Positions 8,601 to 13,984 of a stretch of 27,500 nucleotides of DNA are shown in pieces. The notes beneath the pieces were generated by a model. The model did no database searches. It was not told the DNA's origin and saw nothing but the letters and a program-made list of their open reading frames with translations. The translations under genes and the position numbers were made by a program. Source of the stretch: Symbiodinium natans (lineage: Eukaryota > Sar > Dinophyceae > Suessiales > Symbiodiniaceae); contig CAJNDS010002697.1 of the NCBI GenBank assembly GCA_905221605.1, positions 162,501 to 190,000 of the forward strand, in the 5' to 3' direction. Each line of letters begins with the position of its first letter. The first letter of the stretch is position 1.

Positions 8601-10409
8601 AAGCTTCAGACCACGAGCTAAAACAGAAGGGTCCGGGGCTGCCATCCCTAGTGTCTCACATCTTGCCATCCACCTTGGCCAGCTCCGAACCACACGAAGA
8701 ACTTCCTGTATGGTGTCCTTGTCCACGTAGTCCATGGGACTCTGGAGGCGCTTGAGGACATCCTGTCTTTCCAGGCTCCCCCCAGGTTGGTAGGTAGTGT
8801 AGAGCCGGAAGAGCATATCCACTGAGCTGGTGGATATTCGATTGGCAATCATGTCCATCTTCTGCTCCTCAGACATGGCTGCCAGGAGCATTGCCGTCAC
8901 CCTTGCATTCAATCTGGTCCATTTTCCGGTCGCTAGTTCTTCCCCTCCACGAGGCTGAACCGTCAATCTCTCCAAGGGTGTAGAAGACAACCATGCCTTG
9001 TAAGCCCTGTCCACAACTCCCAGCACTGCCCTCCACCACGTTCCACTCTGCTCGCTGATGTCGTACATCACCGCAGCCGTGACCTCCACCCAATCCTGAA
9101 ACTGTAGCGCCACTTCAGCACCACTCTTGACTGTTGGCAGTGGACTCAGGGTTGACGTGCCTGGCTTGATCACCTCCGCTCCATTTCCAGACGACTTCTG
9201 AAGGGCTTGGGCCTGGAGTTCCTGCAGTTGAGCAATTCCCTTCGTGAGCGCCTCGATTGCAGGAGAGTCTCTGGGATGATCAGGTCGTGGCGGGGGAGAT
9301 TCGCTCCGAGGCCTTGTCAACCAAGAGCGAAGAAAACCCCTAGGCTCCTCCTGCTCCATGGTCCTTGGTGGTGGCATAGGAGGCGGTGCTGGCATGGTTG
9401 AGGTAGGTCTACTCCGAGTGGATTGGTGATCACCTTGAGGCTCCACACTAGGCCCTTGAGGCTCGGACCCGTGCTCACACTTCCCGCTACCCCAAAGATC
9501 AGCAGGTCCCAGATGAGCTGAAGCAAGATCACTCAGCAGTCCTCCAGGGCGCTCAGGTACTTCTGGTCGCGGTGGTAGATCTCCTCGAGGTGGTCCACTA
9601 AGAGGCAACTCCTGTTGAGTCGCTGCAGTCGCCTTGGCCCGCTTCACATGACGAAGGTTCTCCCTCTCCTCCTCAAGCTGCTGACGAAGCGCCATGTTTT
9701 GCTCCTCCGCCACCTGCAATCTAGAGAGAATCCCTCCAAGCTGTCGCTGGACCTCGGCCTGAACCGCCTCGCTGGGAAAATCCGAGGAGCTTGGCGGTGT
9801 AGGTGGCCTCACACTCATTGGTCTCCCTGGCGACCTCAACATGAACGTTGGACCACCCGGTGTAGATGTTCCGGTACTCCCTGCCATAGGGCTTGGAACC
9901 ATATCGCCATGCCCCACACTTAAATAGCTGCCCAGCCTGGCAACCCATCTCGGCATCTCTAGTCCTCCCAACCAGTTCTGCCCTGCCGGAAGAGAAAACG
10001 AATGCCCATTCCGTGACCTCGGAGTCACGGATCCCATCTGGAGATAATCTGCACTGCCTCGCCCAGATGTCTCGCCATAGTCCTGCCATCCGTCCAGACC
10101 AGTCGTCGTCGGAGCACTTAGTTGCTCCCCCTGCAACTCGCCAGATTCGGTGGGCTCCACCAACAGCGCACCTCGCGAAGCTATAGACTCCCCATGAGCT
10201 GCCCCTGATCCAGGAGCCATCACCTCCCCAAGCAGCTCACCTCTGTAGCCTGCAACTACTCCAGATCCACCAGCCGAGCCCCTTGTTGTGGGCTCATTCG
10301 AGGGTCCAGGTTGGTTCTGGACACCATTCACCACCTGCGCAGCAGTCTCAGCTTGGGCGGTCATAACCTGTTGATGCTCTTGAGTGGCATCGGATGCAGC
10401 GGAATCCAT
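1788..10409 (-). CDS. Copia-type Gag-Pol polyprotein with extra methyltransferase-like, oxygenase-like and SAP-like domains
   Basis: Single ORF of about 2,873 aa from the ATG at 10407-10409 (inside the 5' LTR) to TAG at 1788-1790. The second in-frame ATG at 10362-10364, within the primer site, would give 2,858 aa. The frame is open upstream to the LTR edge, so the start is not settled. Numbered from the first ATG: coiled coil 213-266; capsid-like region 421-656; CCCH finger C699, C708, C714, H718; CCHC knuckle C732, C735, H740, C745; protease DSGA at D853; methyltransferase-like 1069-1246; integrase zinc residues H1300, H1305, C1312, C1315 and catalytic D1339, D1550, E1585; oxygenase-like 1731-1941; reverse transcriptase with YVDD at 2264-2267; RNase H D2438, E2477, D2512, D2560; hydrophobic segments 2602-2615 and 2635-2654; SAP-like motif 2787-2823. 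Copia polyproteins are usually 1,300-1,500 aa. No frameshift or stop separates gag from pol, so another mechanism must set the Gag:Pol ratio. Confidence 0.97.
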   Translation of the reverse strand: MDSAASDATQEHQQVMTAQAETAAQVVNGVQNQPGPSNEPTTRGSAGGSGVVAGYRGELLGEVMAPGSGAAHGESIASRGALLVEPTESGELQGEQLSAPTTTGLDGWQDYGETSGRGSADYLQMGSVTPRSRNGHSFSLPAGQNWLGGLEMPRWVARLGSYLSVGHGDMVPSPMAGSTGTSTPGGPTFMLRSPGRPMSVRPPTPPSSSDFPSEAVQAEVQRQLGGILSRLQVAEEQNMALRQQLEEERENLRHVKRAKATAATQQELPLSGPPRGDLPPRPEVPERPGGLLSDLASAHLGPADLWGSGKCEHGSEPQGPSVEPQGDHQSTRSRPTSTMPAPPPMPPPRTMEQEEPRGFLRSWLTRPRSESPPPRPDHPRDSPAIEALTKGIAQLQELQAQALQKSSGNGAEVIKPGTSTLSPLPTVKSGAEVALQFQDWVEVTAAVMYDISEQSGTWWRAVLGVVDRAYKAWLSSTPLERLTVQPRGGEELATGKWTRLNARVTAMLLAAMSEEQKMDMIANRISTSSVDMLFRLYTTYQPGGSLERQDVLKRLQSPMDYVDKDTIQEVLRVVRSWPRWMARCETLGMAAPDPSVLARGLKLLTAKYIDSNPDSAFRTAMLRTTLRLDGQPGEEQVRAYQKHLQAELENVVASCPSGSTTAEGLHPRLQALDRGEPRTAPTSKSPEKDKEKGGKTDMCRYFMKPSGCRRGSRCNFSHNMAHLDREVRKKKCLSCGSESHRQKDCGVGKSGPRPPHGPTGSEASGGGAKSLSTTPGVASLSTTSTTGATDGSVVQGTPWTLETLVQAAQQVMQAQAPGDRGESPEKTGPAVRTLVVRGIQVCAMKSSSTALLDSGATHCLRSARSYKEWSEAEKVMVQLAGNHNLVMRMSDNGSLLMPPRKGMSETGTGGDGGQTIVPMGELVGTLGYTLRWSPTECYLYDKSDNRIPLSVSGGCPQLCEAEALSLIAKIEDKRREVLENEIAETQDLVAMAALQLDKGWKDYTREYVATGSLDAGLRSLRDAPFLKNVSEECLRDLVQDEVKDAGWEVFKGVDFLTRPQKRYLWGSKKWVIHLFAGDPGHYKMFQLDQGNTAVLELDIARCQGHSILRSPTWRLLMWGALNGRIGAVLGGPPGRSARFDDDGDDQAQKALKVITRMMWLYVIAKEARAAVPMARNKERPVAFALEHPASRGSGSLWSTDLWEEFQEEMDMIQVKFDQKNMGAPRPLHTILGTNVYYLMGLDGIGYEDLDPQEEIPNVKVDPEWSPGLVDSMVMAMRLWDQQPLCCPARVAISPGEWQRHVRSGHADYRRDCLTCVMARGTGRRHARARHPSTFVLTIDLAGPVKPGLDVTSKGTMGKNLRYMLVAKYVLPKEYVKGYTGRQPPGDDGREDEPPQGLEGEESHMPVLAEEEDPFEVGESMDYESDVDEAQSQEEDACEVERGDSRFAGGTTKQREEFRDYEDVMYEPSEIGPDDEGGGEDQEEQVHLAEEDQVKDSEHRAFPDCECPETTHLLFARALTNNGSSTVKGVIQDIVLYLQSRGLPVFRLHADKGETFNHSIRTWLRDQGIRATWSEPGIPQGNGQAEGAVRWVKDRTRTLLLASKLPVRLWPAAAEAATAIQRSKVLGWKSRLLAPFGAVVHVKQKAFDSSGPRRRERAFETKWIKGTYVGLSNLLDEGHVVYVPEDEKGKEKFIHTFHVRPRLIDPGLPHEELQVEEAPAPKRRVVGKTPLESIEMRRMELSEEELGSYVRDRCKVLLENWDRGVALQVVDEVAETGFFDDKKFGVYRHGGTVGWLRGLHEHPELTRVLTRIVTEINPEANYMAIWVARNAERGMHKDSNNDEKAFNTVIPVRTPAKGGDLWVELSPGDIVTGEVMEREDDQGRRRYGQVHRIRAGSCMTFLPRKLHEVLPWSGTRTVLIAYTPNCFGSLSREMIQSLEDYGFLPPPSQLPEYFLKKGEAVMNYMEVDSQEPGEVVQKEEEVKDEEDESWEMFLEAENGMIKIGGSVSQQRCEAPSMKKMEPAFTKDVEDLLNDLVGPLEVTHNVDPREVEANWEKWIPAIMKELTSVSVAIQKLPLGSPERSEWIQRPGAQRLPTKMVYTIKPGDNPDIEDPSTWYKRKARLVVCGNFADRDQTDLYSETAPSEAVRAGLVLSRRRKWAVGLIDVVAAFLRTPMDQEGTGLTIIVTPPRTLEKMKLIDHGELWGLVRALYGLRQAPALWSAFRDKTLKEMKFPDGWTITRGRTVTSWWVFRNRHGSVMGVLICYVDDFLLLSQEQTIRELAETIQQTWKTSPLAILRHGEPVRFLGMELHLDNTGELIYVSQHGYVEEILRENMVGQEERDRIPLSREKASFEVGSDDEEPSPEKVAAAQRLTGEIMWLSQKTRPDLSFACSLMASITLKAPMRCIDIAHKILRYLRATGDYKMAIRDDGTNLTLYPDAAFAPSSNRSHTGWVICWSGTPLAWRSARQATVALSTGESELLAILDGAVGLMGVEAMLMDLFVEPETKTIASDSTSALAIGSGTGSWRTRHLRLKAAWLQERIADGDVVARHQPGITQPADLLTKALSGQRIRDLLALWGVGQEGETRKKSRPSQASLHVTRAMVAMLCCLMVLGVESREEEGSQPPMRLQLDWDLVGVFLAMLTLLGAVMIYEVLRWGVVEFYREYTPGAAERKVKRLRKLQEVTAAAIEEELRKRAQQFPGRHETSRPVVRERSEPRSSTARPETPSGQDDPATSLTAWRTSSPTPTRSRSEVWLQTPTTPSTSELDDPEAVAGEAKRAIMDTVMLMRVEDIREGLRMHGLQLSGLKQDLATRLADVLVEQIGTSAGPTVRQYRYLLWLWRHKDLHGKVLLKWSALSSRHEASRTIHQWKSI
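2697..3125 (-). other. RNase H (copia type)
   Basis: Residues 2429-2571. LYPDAAFA (D2438), VALSTGESELLAI (E2477), IASDSTSAL (D2512) and TQPADLLTKAL (D2560) form the usual D-E-D-D set, with HTGWVICWSGTPLAWRS matching the copia G-x-x-x-x-x-x-I-W-x-S-K core. It degrades template RNA and shapes the primers. Confidence 0.95.
3387..4154 (-). other. Reverse transcriptase (RVT_2, copia type)
   Basis: Residues 2086-2341. YKRKARLVVCGNF is the copia fingers motif; GLIDVVAAFLRTPM gives catalytic D2164 (copia consensus D-V-x-x-A-F-L); LYGLRQAPALW (2209-2216 core) matches the highly conserved LYGLKQAPRxW; YVDD at 2264-2267 supplies the other two metal ligands, followed by VRFLGMEL and VSQHGYVEEIL. Every catalytic residue is intact. 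Confidence 0.97.
4587..5219 (-). other. 2-oxoglutarate/Fe(II) oxygenase-like domain
   Basis: Residues 1731-1941, between integrase and reverse transcriptase, contain the double-stranded beta-helix signature: H1835-K-D1837 (RGMHKDSNND), a strand with GGDLWVE, distal H1906 (FLPRKLHEVLPW) and R1915 nine residues later (GTRTVLIAYTP). These correspond to the HxD...H iron triad and the Arg that binds the 2-oxoglutarate carboxylate. All four are present, so the fold could be active. The substrate is unknown: protein side chain, RNA or modified DNA base are all possible. Copia elements of plants, fungi and animals lack such a domain; I recall similar segments in dinoflagellate retroelement proteins but cannot check. 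Confidence 0.7.
5277..6524 (-). other. Integrase (zinc-binding, DDE core, C-terminal region)
   Basis: The zinc site is H1300-X4-H1305-X6-C1312-X2-C1315, with a much shorter H-to-C spacing than the classical HHCC (usually over 20 residues). The DDE core is D1339 (LTIDLAG), D1550 (RLHADKGETF) and E1585 (GIPQGNGQAEGAVRWVK), with 34 residues between the last two, as expected. A C-terminal stretch with FGAVVHVKQKAF and WIKGTYVGLS matches the copia post-core region. This enzyme made the 5-bp GGTTT duplication. The 211-residue gap between the first two acidic residues holds an acidic insert described separately. Confidence 0.93.
5901..6275 (-). other. Acidic insert inside the integrase core
   Basis: About 125 residues (1379-1503) between the first and second catalytic Asp are dominated by D and E (for example GLEGEESHMPVLAEEEDPFE and GPDDEGGGEDQEEQVHLAEE), with Pro, Gly and Ser. 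The RNase-H fold resumes at about residue 1510. The segment is probably a disordered loop protruding from the catalytic core. Confidence 0.85.
6672..7205 (-). other. Cytosine-C5-methyltransferase-like Rossmann domain, catalytic Cys missing
   Basis: Residues 1069-1246, between protease and integrase, carry a recognisable motif series. IHLFAGDPG (1072-1080) matches motif I; VLELDI (E1096, D1098) matches the acidic AdoMet-ribose position of motif II; AVLGGPPGRS (1130-1136 core) matches motif IV, where active enzymes have GGPPCQ-S and this copy has Gly at 1134; FALEHPAS (1184-1188 core) matches motif VI (usually ENV). A late GAPRPLHTILGTN (1222-1234) resembles the KPT-x-TN segment of some MTase-like proteins. 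Cytosine methyltransferases have been reported in eukaryotic retrotransposons, including dinoflagellate ones. Without the Cys this copy is probably not a methyltransferase; it may bind AdoMet or DNA, or be decayed. Confidence 0.6.
7572..7919 (-). other. Aspartic protease domain
   Basis: TALLDSGATHCLR around D853 is the retropepsin active-site motif (hydrophobic-D-S/T-G-A) followed by a beta-rich segment. It lies between the nucleocapsid and integrase as in copia elements. A single D-S-G means it works as a homodimer. It should release the mature proteins, including the unusual domains downstream. Confidence 0.85.
8175..8318 (-). other. Gag nucleocapsid: CCCH finger plus CCHC knuckle
   Basis: A C-X8-C-X5-C-X3-H finger (C699, C708, C714, H718; CRYFMKPSGCRRGSRCNFSH) with the spacing of tristetraprolin-type RNA-binding fingers lies 14 residues before a C-X2-C-X4-H-X4-C retroviral knuckle (C732, C735, H740, C745). 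All eight ligands are present. The knuckle is standard for packaging RNA; the CCCH finger is an addition that may give sequence-specific RNA binding. Confidence 0.9.
8442..9149 (-). other. Gag capsid-like helical region
   Basis: Residues 421-656 are helical and Trp-rich, upstream of the zinc fingers where copia capsid domains (UBN2 / Retrotran_gag type) lie. Landmarks are FQDWVEV, WWRAVLGVVDRAYKAWL, MSEEQKMDMI, LFRLYTTYQPGG and MDYVDKDTIQEVLRVVRSWP. Assigned by position and pattern; sequence similarity to plant or animal copia capsids is weak by eye. Confidence 0.65.
9612..9773 (-). other. Gag N-terminal coiled coil
   Basis: Residues 213-266 (from the 10409 ATG) run as a Q/E/L/R-rich heptad stretch (QLGGILSRLQVAEEQ, then LRQQLEEERENLRHV). 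It sits between Ser/Pro/Gly-rich disordered segments. Probably an oligomerisation helix of Gag; this is composition-based inference. Confidence 0.6.
10361..10368 (-). promoter_or_regulatory. Candidate primer binding site (tRNA-iMet half-molecule type)
   Basis: Directly after the 5' LTR the minus strand reads GGTTATGA. GGTTATG is complementary to CAUAACC, the anticodon and 3' loop of eukaryotic initiator tRNA-Met, which Drosophila copia uses as a half-tRNA primer. Position is exact, but only 7-8 bases match contiguously and the following bases (CCGCCCAAGC) fit only with gaps. The site contains the in-frame ATG at 10362-10364. Confidence 0.5.
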
Positions 10410-10674
10410 GGCTGCATGCAACGAATAGCGGAGCTTCCGTTCTTTTTTCCAACAAACAAGCTGTCCATGCGAAAGATTTGTGATTCTACGAAAGTCTGCT
10501 GACTGTGCATGTACATAAAGGTCGGTGTCAGCTGTTGCCTTTCGTGTGAAGAACTTCTGCTTGAAATCCTGACTCTGGTGACCCAAGGGGTTTACAAACC
10601 GCAGCCTTCCCTTGGGCCCAAAAGCGCCGCCGGTTGTGAGGCTCGACGACGATCGCCTGGAAGGGGCTTTTACA
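10369..10674 (-). repeat. 5' LTR of the copia element
   Basis: Direct repeat of 1442-1747. On the minus strand it begins TGTAAAAGCC and ends CATCAACA, the canonical TG...CA ends. The only difference from the other LTR is T here at 10378 against C at 1451, which changes Glu to Gly in the LTR-encoded frame. The polyprotein frame is open through the whole LTR. No TATA box or AATAAA signal is obvious. Transcription should start inside this LTR, but the start site cannot be placed from sequence. Confidence 0.97.
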
Positions 10675-10679
10675 GGTTT
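10675..10679. repeat. Target-site duplication, right copy
   Basis: GGTTT immediately right of the LTR, matching 1437-1441. It continues into AGGGTCC, the remainder of the interrupted heptamer. Confidence 0.93.
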
Positions 10680-10840
10680 AGGGTCCCCCTCACCCGGCCT
10701 TGGGCTTCGGGGTTTGGGGTTTAGGGTTTGGGGTTGAGTTGAGGGTTTAGGGTTTAGGCTTTAGGGTCGAGGGTTTAGGGTCGAGGGTTCAGGGTTCAGG
10801 GTTCAGGGTTTGATCAACCTCGAGGTTTAGGATTTGAGGG
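10675..10840 (-). repeat. TTTAGGG array (right part) with degenerate continuation
   Basis: Resumes after the copia element as GGTTTAGGGTCC, then degenerates into TTTGGGG, TCGAGGG and TTCAGGG variants. About 40 bases of unrelated sequence lie near 10685-10705. Confidence 0.85.
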
Positions 10841-10944
10841 TTTTGGAAGAATGCTGACTCTTCTCCGATTTCTTCATGATGGCACCGGTTATCAAGAACG
10901 TTGGGGGTGGCTTGAGAAGAGGGGGGAAGTTGAGAGTTGGGGAA
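10841..10944 (+). other. Unique island between arrays
   Basis: Open in one frame from the ATG at 10851 to the array (MLTLLRFLHDGTGYQERWGW, then LEKRGEVESWG). A second reading starts after TATCAAG near 10896 (NVGGGLRRGGKLRVGEP, then TGA). Neither can be preferred. It may be an exon of a plus-strand gene spanning the retrotransposon. Confidence 0.2.
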
Positions 10945-11050
10945 CCCTGAACCCTGAACCCTGAACCCTGAACCCTGAACCCTGAACCCTAAACCCTAAA
11001 CCCTAAACCCTAAACCCTAAACCCTAAACCCTAAAACCCTAAACCCTAGA
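10945..11050 (+). repeat. (CCCTGAA)6 followed by CCCTAAA array
   Basis: Six exact CCCTGAA units (10945-10986) switch abruptly to six exact CCCTAAA units, then an 8-mer, another unit and CCCTAGA. Block-wise variant homogenisation indicates local expansion. Confidence 0.95.
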
Positions 11051-11150
11051 GTTCGCGGGCAGAGAGCTCAAGGGCTTCAGGGCTCCTGAACGTTTTTAAG
11101 AGCTTGCCAGGATGCCTCTCCCTCTGCGCAGGCTCGGGTCGTGTCTCGGG
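11051..11150 (+). other. Unique island bracketed CCCTAAA / TTCAGGG
   Basis: Contains a frame EFAGRELKGFRAPERF from about 11051 and a possible small exon after TTGCCAG at 11110 (DASPSAQARVVSR), ending at GTTCAGGG. Too short to call. Confidence 0.2.
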
Positions 11151-11275
11151 TTCAGGGTTCAGGGTTCAGGGTTCAGGGTTCAGGGTTTAGGGTTTAGGGT
11201 TTAGGGTTTAGGGTTTAGGGTTTAGGGTTTAGGGTTAGGGCTTAGGGTTTTGGGGTTTAGGGTTTAGGGTTTAAG
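11151..11275 (-). repeat. (TTCAGGG)5 followed by (TTTAGGG)7
   Basis: Five exact TTCAGGG units (11151-11185), seven exact TTTAGGG units (11186-11234), then degenerate units. Confidence 0.95.
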
Positions 11276-11366
11276 GGCCGGTTGTGCCCGAAAGCCTCAT
11301 AAGTTATGAAGGAGAACATGTCCTCGGCCCTGAAGCCTCTAAGCCATGGCATGTTCGTTTATTCAA
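11276..11366 (+). CDS. Exon-like island ending at a GTAAG donor
   Basis: Begins after TTTAAG at the end of the array and runs GG plus 29 codons (PVVPESLISYEGEHVLGPEA, then SKPWHVRLF) to AA|GTAAGATG at 11367, a consensus donor. The next AG sites (11399, 11432) do not keep this frame, so either the phase or the model is wrong. Confidence 0.3.
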
Positions 11367-11431
11367 GTAAGATGTTTTTGATGGCAGCCCAGGCTTTAAA
11401 AAACCCTTGAACCTCACAGCTTCTTTGGATG

Positions 11432-11620
11432 ATTGCAGGGTTTGAGTGCCCTAAACCCCCTAAGTCCCCAAGAGAACACGAGAGGCCCTGAGCCCCCGAA
11501 GCTACCTTCGCAGCCCTGCATCACATGTTGTGCCGCCTTCAGAAGTAAAGGCTTAGATGCCCAGTGGTACCCTTATTGCCTTGTTGTGGGTTTAGGTTCC
11601 CTTGTAAAACCCCTTTAAGC
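11432..11620 (+). other. Open frame after a TTGCAG acceptor
   Basis: A polypyrimidine-poor stretch ends in GATTGCAG at 11424-11431. The following frame is open for about 62 codons (GLSALNPLSPQENTRGPEPP, then PKLP and ITCCAAFRSKGLDAQWYPYC) to a TAA near 11618. Part of its Pro/Leu/Asn content is telomere-motif derived. Function unknown. Confidence 0.2.
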
Positions 11621-11966
11621 ACGATGCCACTGCTGGCAAGGGCAAGGGCGCTGGAGCTGCCACTACTTCGAGCAAGGGCACGGGGGCTGCCACTGGCATG
11701 GGCACAAGGGCTCTGGAGCTGGCAGCTCGGGTATTGGAGATGCCACTGGTGATGCTGGTGGCTCTGGCAGTGGTGCCTCTGGTTCTTTGGAAGAGCCCAG
11801 CAGCCCATGGGGCAGGCGACAGGCGAAGAGGCAGGTGGAGTGATGGGGCAGCAGAGAGGAACATTTTTTAGAACACACATCTTTTGTTCTGCTTGTTGGA
11901 CTTCAAGACTTTCTTCGGATGCCGGTTCGTTGCATCCATAGTGAGACTGCAGCCTACAACAGCCTC
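11621..11966 (+). other. Imperfect Gly/Ala-coding low-complexity stretch
   Basis: 11621-11830 is an imperfect repeat of GGCAAGGGC/GCTGGAGCTGCCACT units. One frame reads DATAGKGKGAGAATTSSKG and, after a one-base shift near 11700, SGAGSSGIGDATGDAGGSGS, ending in a TGA near 11840. It may be an exon of a low-complexity protein with a frameshift, or simple-sequence DNA. Nothing further is seen to 11966. Confidence 0.25.
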
Positions 11967-12308
11967 AGATAAACCCTAAACCCTAAACCCGAAACCCTAA
12001 ACCCAAAAACCCTTAAACCCTGAACCCCTAAGCCCTTGGACTCACCTACCGGCCTCTAAAGCCCTAAGCCCTACATGCTAAACACTAAGCTAAAGCCCCT
12101 GCTACACCCCTAAACCCTTCAACCTCTACCCCTTAAACCCATTTTAGGAGGACCCGGAGCGGCCCCATGTTTCTTTCTCATTGGACTGGGTTCCCTGAAA
12201 CCCTAAACTCTGAACCCTAAGCCCTAAGCCCTAAACCCTTAGCCCTAAACCCTAAACCCTAAACCCTAAACCCTAAACCCTAAACCCTAAACCCTAAACC
12301 CTAAACCC
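11967..12308 (+). repeat. CCCTAAA-rich region with a long perfect run
   Basis: Degenerate units at 11967-12120 (CCCGAAA, CCCTACA, CCCCTAA) and a good run at about 12200-12308. Between them, 12148-12198 follows CATTTTAG and is open for 16 codons to TGA (EDPERPHVSFSLDWVP), a weak terminal-exon candidate. Confidence 0.8.
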
Positions 12309-12324
12309 CGAAAAGACCTCAAAG

Positions 12325-12387
12325 ACTGGAGGAGAAGGCTGAGTCCGTGGTCCCTGCGCTGCCTTCCGAGGCCAAGGCCCAGCCGAC
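12325..12387 (+). CDS. Exon-like island, Ala/Glu/Lys/Pro-rich
   Basis: Lies between a CCCTAAA array and GTAAGGGTTTAGGG, where the GTAAG donor starts at 12388. One base, 20 codons (LEEKAESVVPALPSEAKAQP) and two bases. Joining to the AG at 13878-13879 keeps frame and enters a compositionally matching block (PSEEAAPAVEAPAVEAGEPK). The donor merges directly into the telomeric array. Confidence 0.45.
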
Positions 12388-12497
12388 GTAAGGGTTTAGG
12401 GTTTAGGGTTTAGGGTTTAGGGTTTGGGGTTCAGGGTTTAGGGTTTAGGGTGAAGGGTTAGGGTTTAGGGTTTAGGGTTTAGGGTTAGGGTTTGGGG
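12388..12497 (-). repeat. TTTAGGG array
   Basis: Starts GTAAGGGTTTAGGG; about a dozen TTTAGGG units with TTTGGGG, TTCAGGG and GAAGGG variants. Confidence 0.93.
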
Positions 12498-13139
12498 ATT
12501 GGACGTGGGAACGAGGTACCCTATAAACTTCCTTAAAGGGTGTATATAGGGGGTTATTGGGTACTTAATTCCCTCATTTCCCAGTAAGTAAGAACACTGC
12601 AGACGGGTGTTAGCGTGCTTGCATGTTGGGCCAGAGGGAACAGCACTGTAAATAGAGACACAAACGCCTCTCGATGCACACAGGAACTGCGCGCAAACAT
12701 GCTTGTTTTTTTCGCTGAAAGCTTCGCGCGCAGTTGGTGGACAGAGTAGCTGCTTGCAACGAGGCTGTTTTTCGAACTTGCGCTGAAAGTTCCACGCGGC
12801 GGGCACAAACAAAACGGCCTTTCAGACACGGACGCAACCATCTTGCGAACATGGATGCGCTGGCCATTCGCACTCACTGGAAGCATGGTAATTAATCAAT
12901 ATGCGAGGAGGCATGGATGCTTTGGTCAATGTATGCACTGGTATCGGACGTAATGCGATGTTTCCGGCAAGTCATCTGTCCAAGCATTGTAAGCACCGAG
13001 TCCATCGATGCATCGGGAAAACCGGAATTCACATGTTGAAAACAGGTTAAATTGCGATCGATTTGGCATGTCATCTGTCCAAAGCCTCGTAAATAGCGAT
13101 GGAACTGGCATGTTCGGTTTGCGCTTTGACACCCGCTTG
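12498..13139. other. Non-telomeric unique block
   Basis: The longest heptamer-free stretch outside the retrotransposon in this half. 12507-12573 is a weak foldback (GGGA...GTACCC...ATAA arms). Minus-strand open frames of 60-115 codons exist but overlap each other, lack recognisable domains and are probably chance. A degenerate direct repeat of about 98 bp spacing (TCATCTGTCCAA near 12974 and 13072) gives a repeated W-T-D-D in the minus frame. No gene is called. Confidence 0.4.
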
Positions 13140-13850
13140 GAGGAAAGAGCCAGTAGGGTTTAGAAGTTTATGGCAGTTGGGGGTTTGGGGTTTCGAGCTT
13201 TGAAGTTTGGCGTCTAGGGCCTTGGGGTTTAGAGGTTTAGGGCCTAGGATTTAGGAATTTAGGGCTTCGGGTTTAGAGGGAGTGTAAGGGTGTAGACATT
13301 TTGGGGTTTATGGTCTGGGCCCGTGAGTTTCGTTCAGGGGGTATTCGGGTTTAGGTTTGTGATTTCAGGGTTCAGGCTTTAGGATTATGGAGCATGTTGG
13401 GATTTGGGGCATGTAGGGCAAGAGTATACTGCATGGCATATAGGGCTAGCAATGCTGATAGGTGTCATTATCAGGGTTAGGAGTTTAGGAGTTTAGGGGT
13501 TTAGGAGTTTAGGGCTTTGGCTTGAGGTTTCGGGTTTAGGAGTTAGGGTTGACAATTAAGGTGTGAGTTTAGGGGTTTAGGGTGCACCTGAGGGGTTGTA
13601 AAGTGGGGGTTCGGGTTTAGGGTTTAGTATTTGGTGTACTTAACCCTGCGCTTCACTACCTATGCACCTTCAAGTAGTTTTTTTCTGGTGTGTGGTTTTG
13701 GAGTTTAAAGGTCAAGGTTTTGGTGGAGTTTAGGCGTTTAGGGTTAGGGTCTTGTAGTGTTTAGTGTTTGGGTTTAGTTTAGGAGGTGTTTGTGGTTTAG
13801 GAGGTGTTCAGGGTTTCGGGTTTGGGGTTTAGGGTGTAGGCTCCAAGGTC
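13140..13850 (-). repeat. Highly degenerate TTTAGGG-derived region
   Basis: Dense in GGGTTT, TTTAGG, TTCAGG and TTAGGAG fragments with no long perfect run, consistent with an old decayed array. No convincing coding frame. Confidence 0.75.
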
Positions 13851-13879
13851 TCGGAGTTTCTTCAGGGCCTAGGGTGAAG

Positions 13880-13967
13880 ACCGAGCGAGGAAGCTGCGCC
13901 AGCAGTGGAGGCACCCGCTGTGGAGGCTGGGGAACCAAAAGCCCCCCACATCTCAACTCTCCAAAGG
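13880..13967 (+). CDS. Exon-like island, Ala/Pro/Glu-rich
   Basis: Follows GGTGAAG (AG at 13878-13879) and ends at GTTTGGGG (13968). One base plus 29 codons: PSEEAAPAVEAPAVEAGEPK then APHISTLQR. The first base completes the split codon left by 12387. The AVEAP repeat and E/A/P bias support coding; another frame of the same stretch is also open (Gly/Ser/Thr-rich), so the frame choice rests on composition and phase. Confidence 0.4.
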
Positions 13968-13984
13968 GTTTGGGGGGTTGCAGC

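Larger units (their letters stand above)
1442..10674 (-). mobile_element. Complete Ty1/copia LTR retrotransposon (9,233 bp)
   Basis: The element is bounded by 306-bp direct repeats that start TG and end CA, flanked by a 5-bp duplication GGTTT (1437-1441 and 10675-10679). Read on the minus strand the order is 5' LTR, primer site, one long ORF, polypurine tract, 3' LTR. Integrase precedes reverse transcriptase, which defines Ty1/copia (Pseudoviridae-type) rather than Ty3/gypsy order. The LTRs differ at one base in 306 and the ORF has no stop or frameshift, so insertion is recent and the copy may be autonomous. The target was a TTTAGGG array: excising the element and one GGTTT restores a continuous heptamer run. 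At about 9.2 kb it is long for copia elements (commonly near 5 kb), the excess being extra domains in the polyprotein. Confidence 0.97.

Noticed and set aside
2452-10186. Many plus- and minus-strand ORFs of 60-140 codons overlapping the retrotransposon
   Set aside because: All are out-of-frame or antisense shadows of the gag-pol ORF with no domain features.
1788-10586. Polyprotein starting at 10586
   Set aside because: The codon there is TTG. The first ATGs in frame are at 10407-10409 and 10362-10364, so the start was moved.
12465-13132. Minus-strand genes of 60-115 codons in the unique block
   Set aside because: Several mutually overlapping frames, no recognised domain, partly continuing into telomere repeat; chance openness is the simpler reading.
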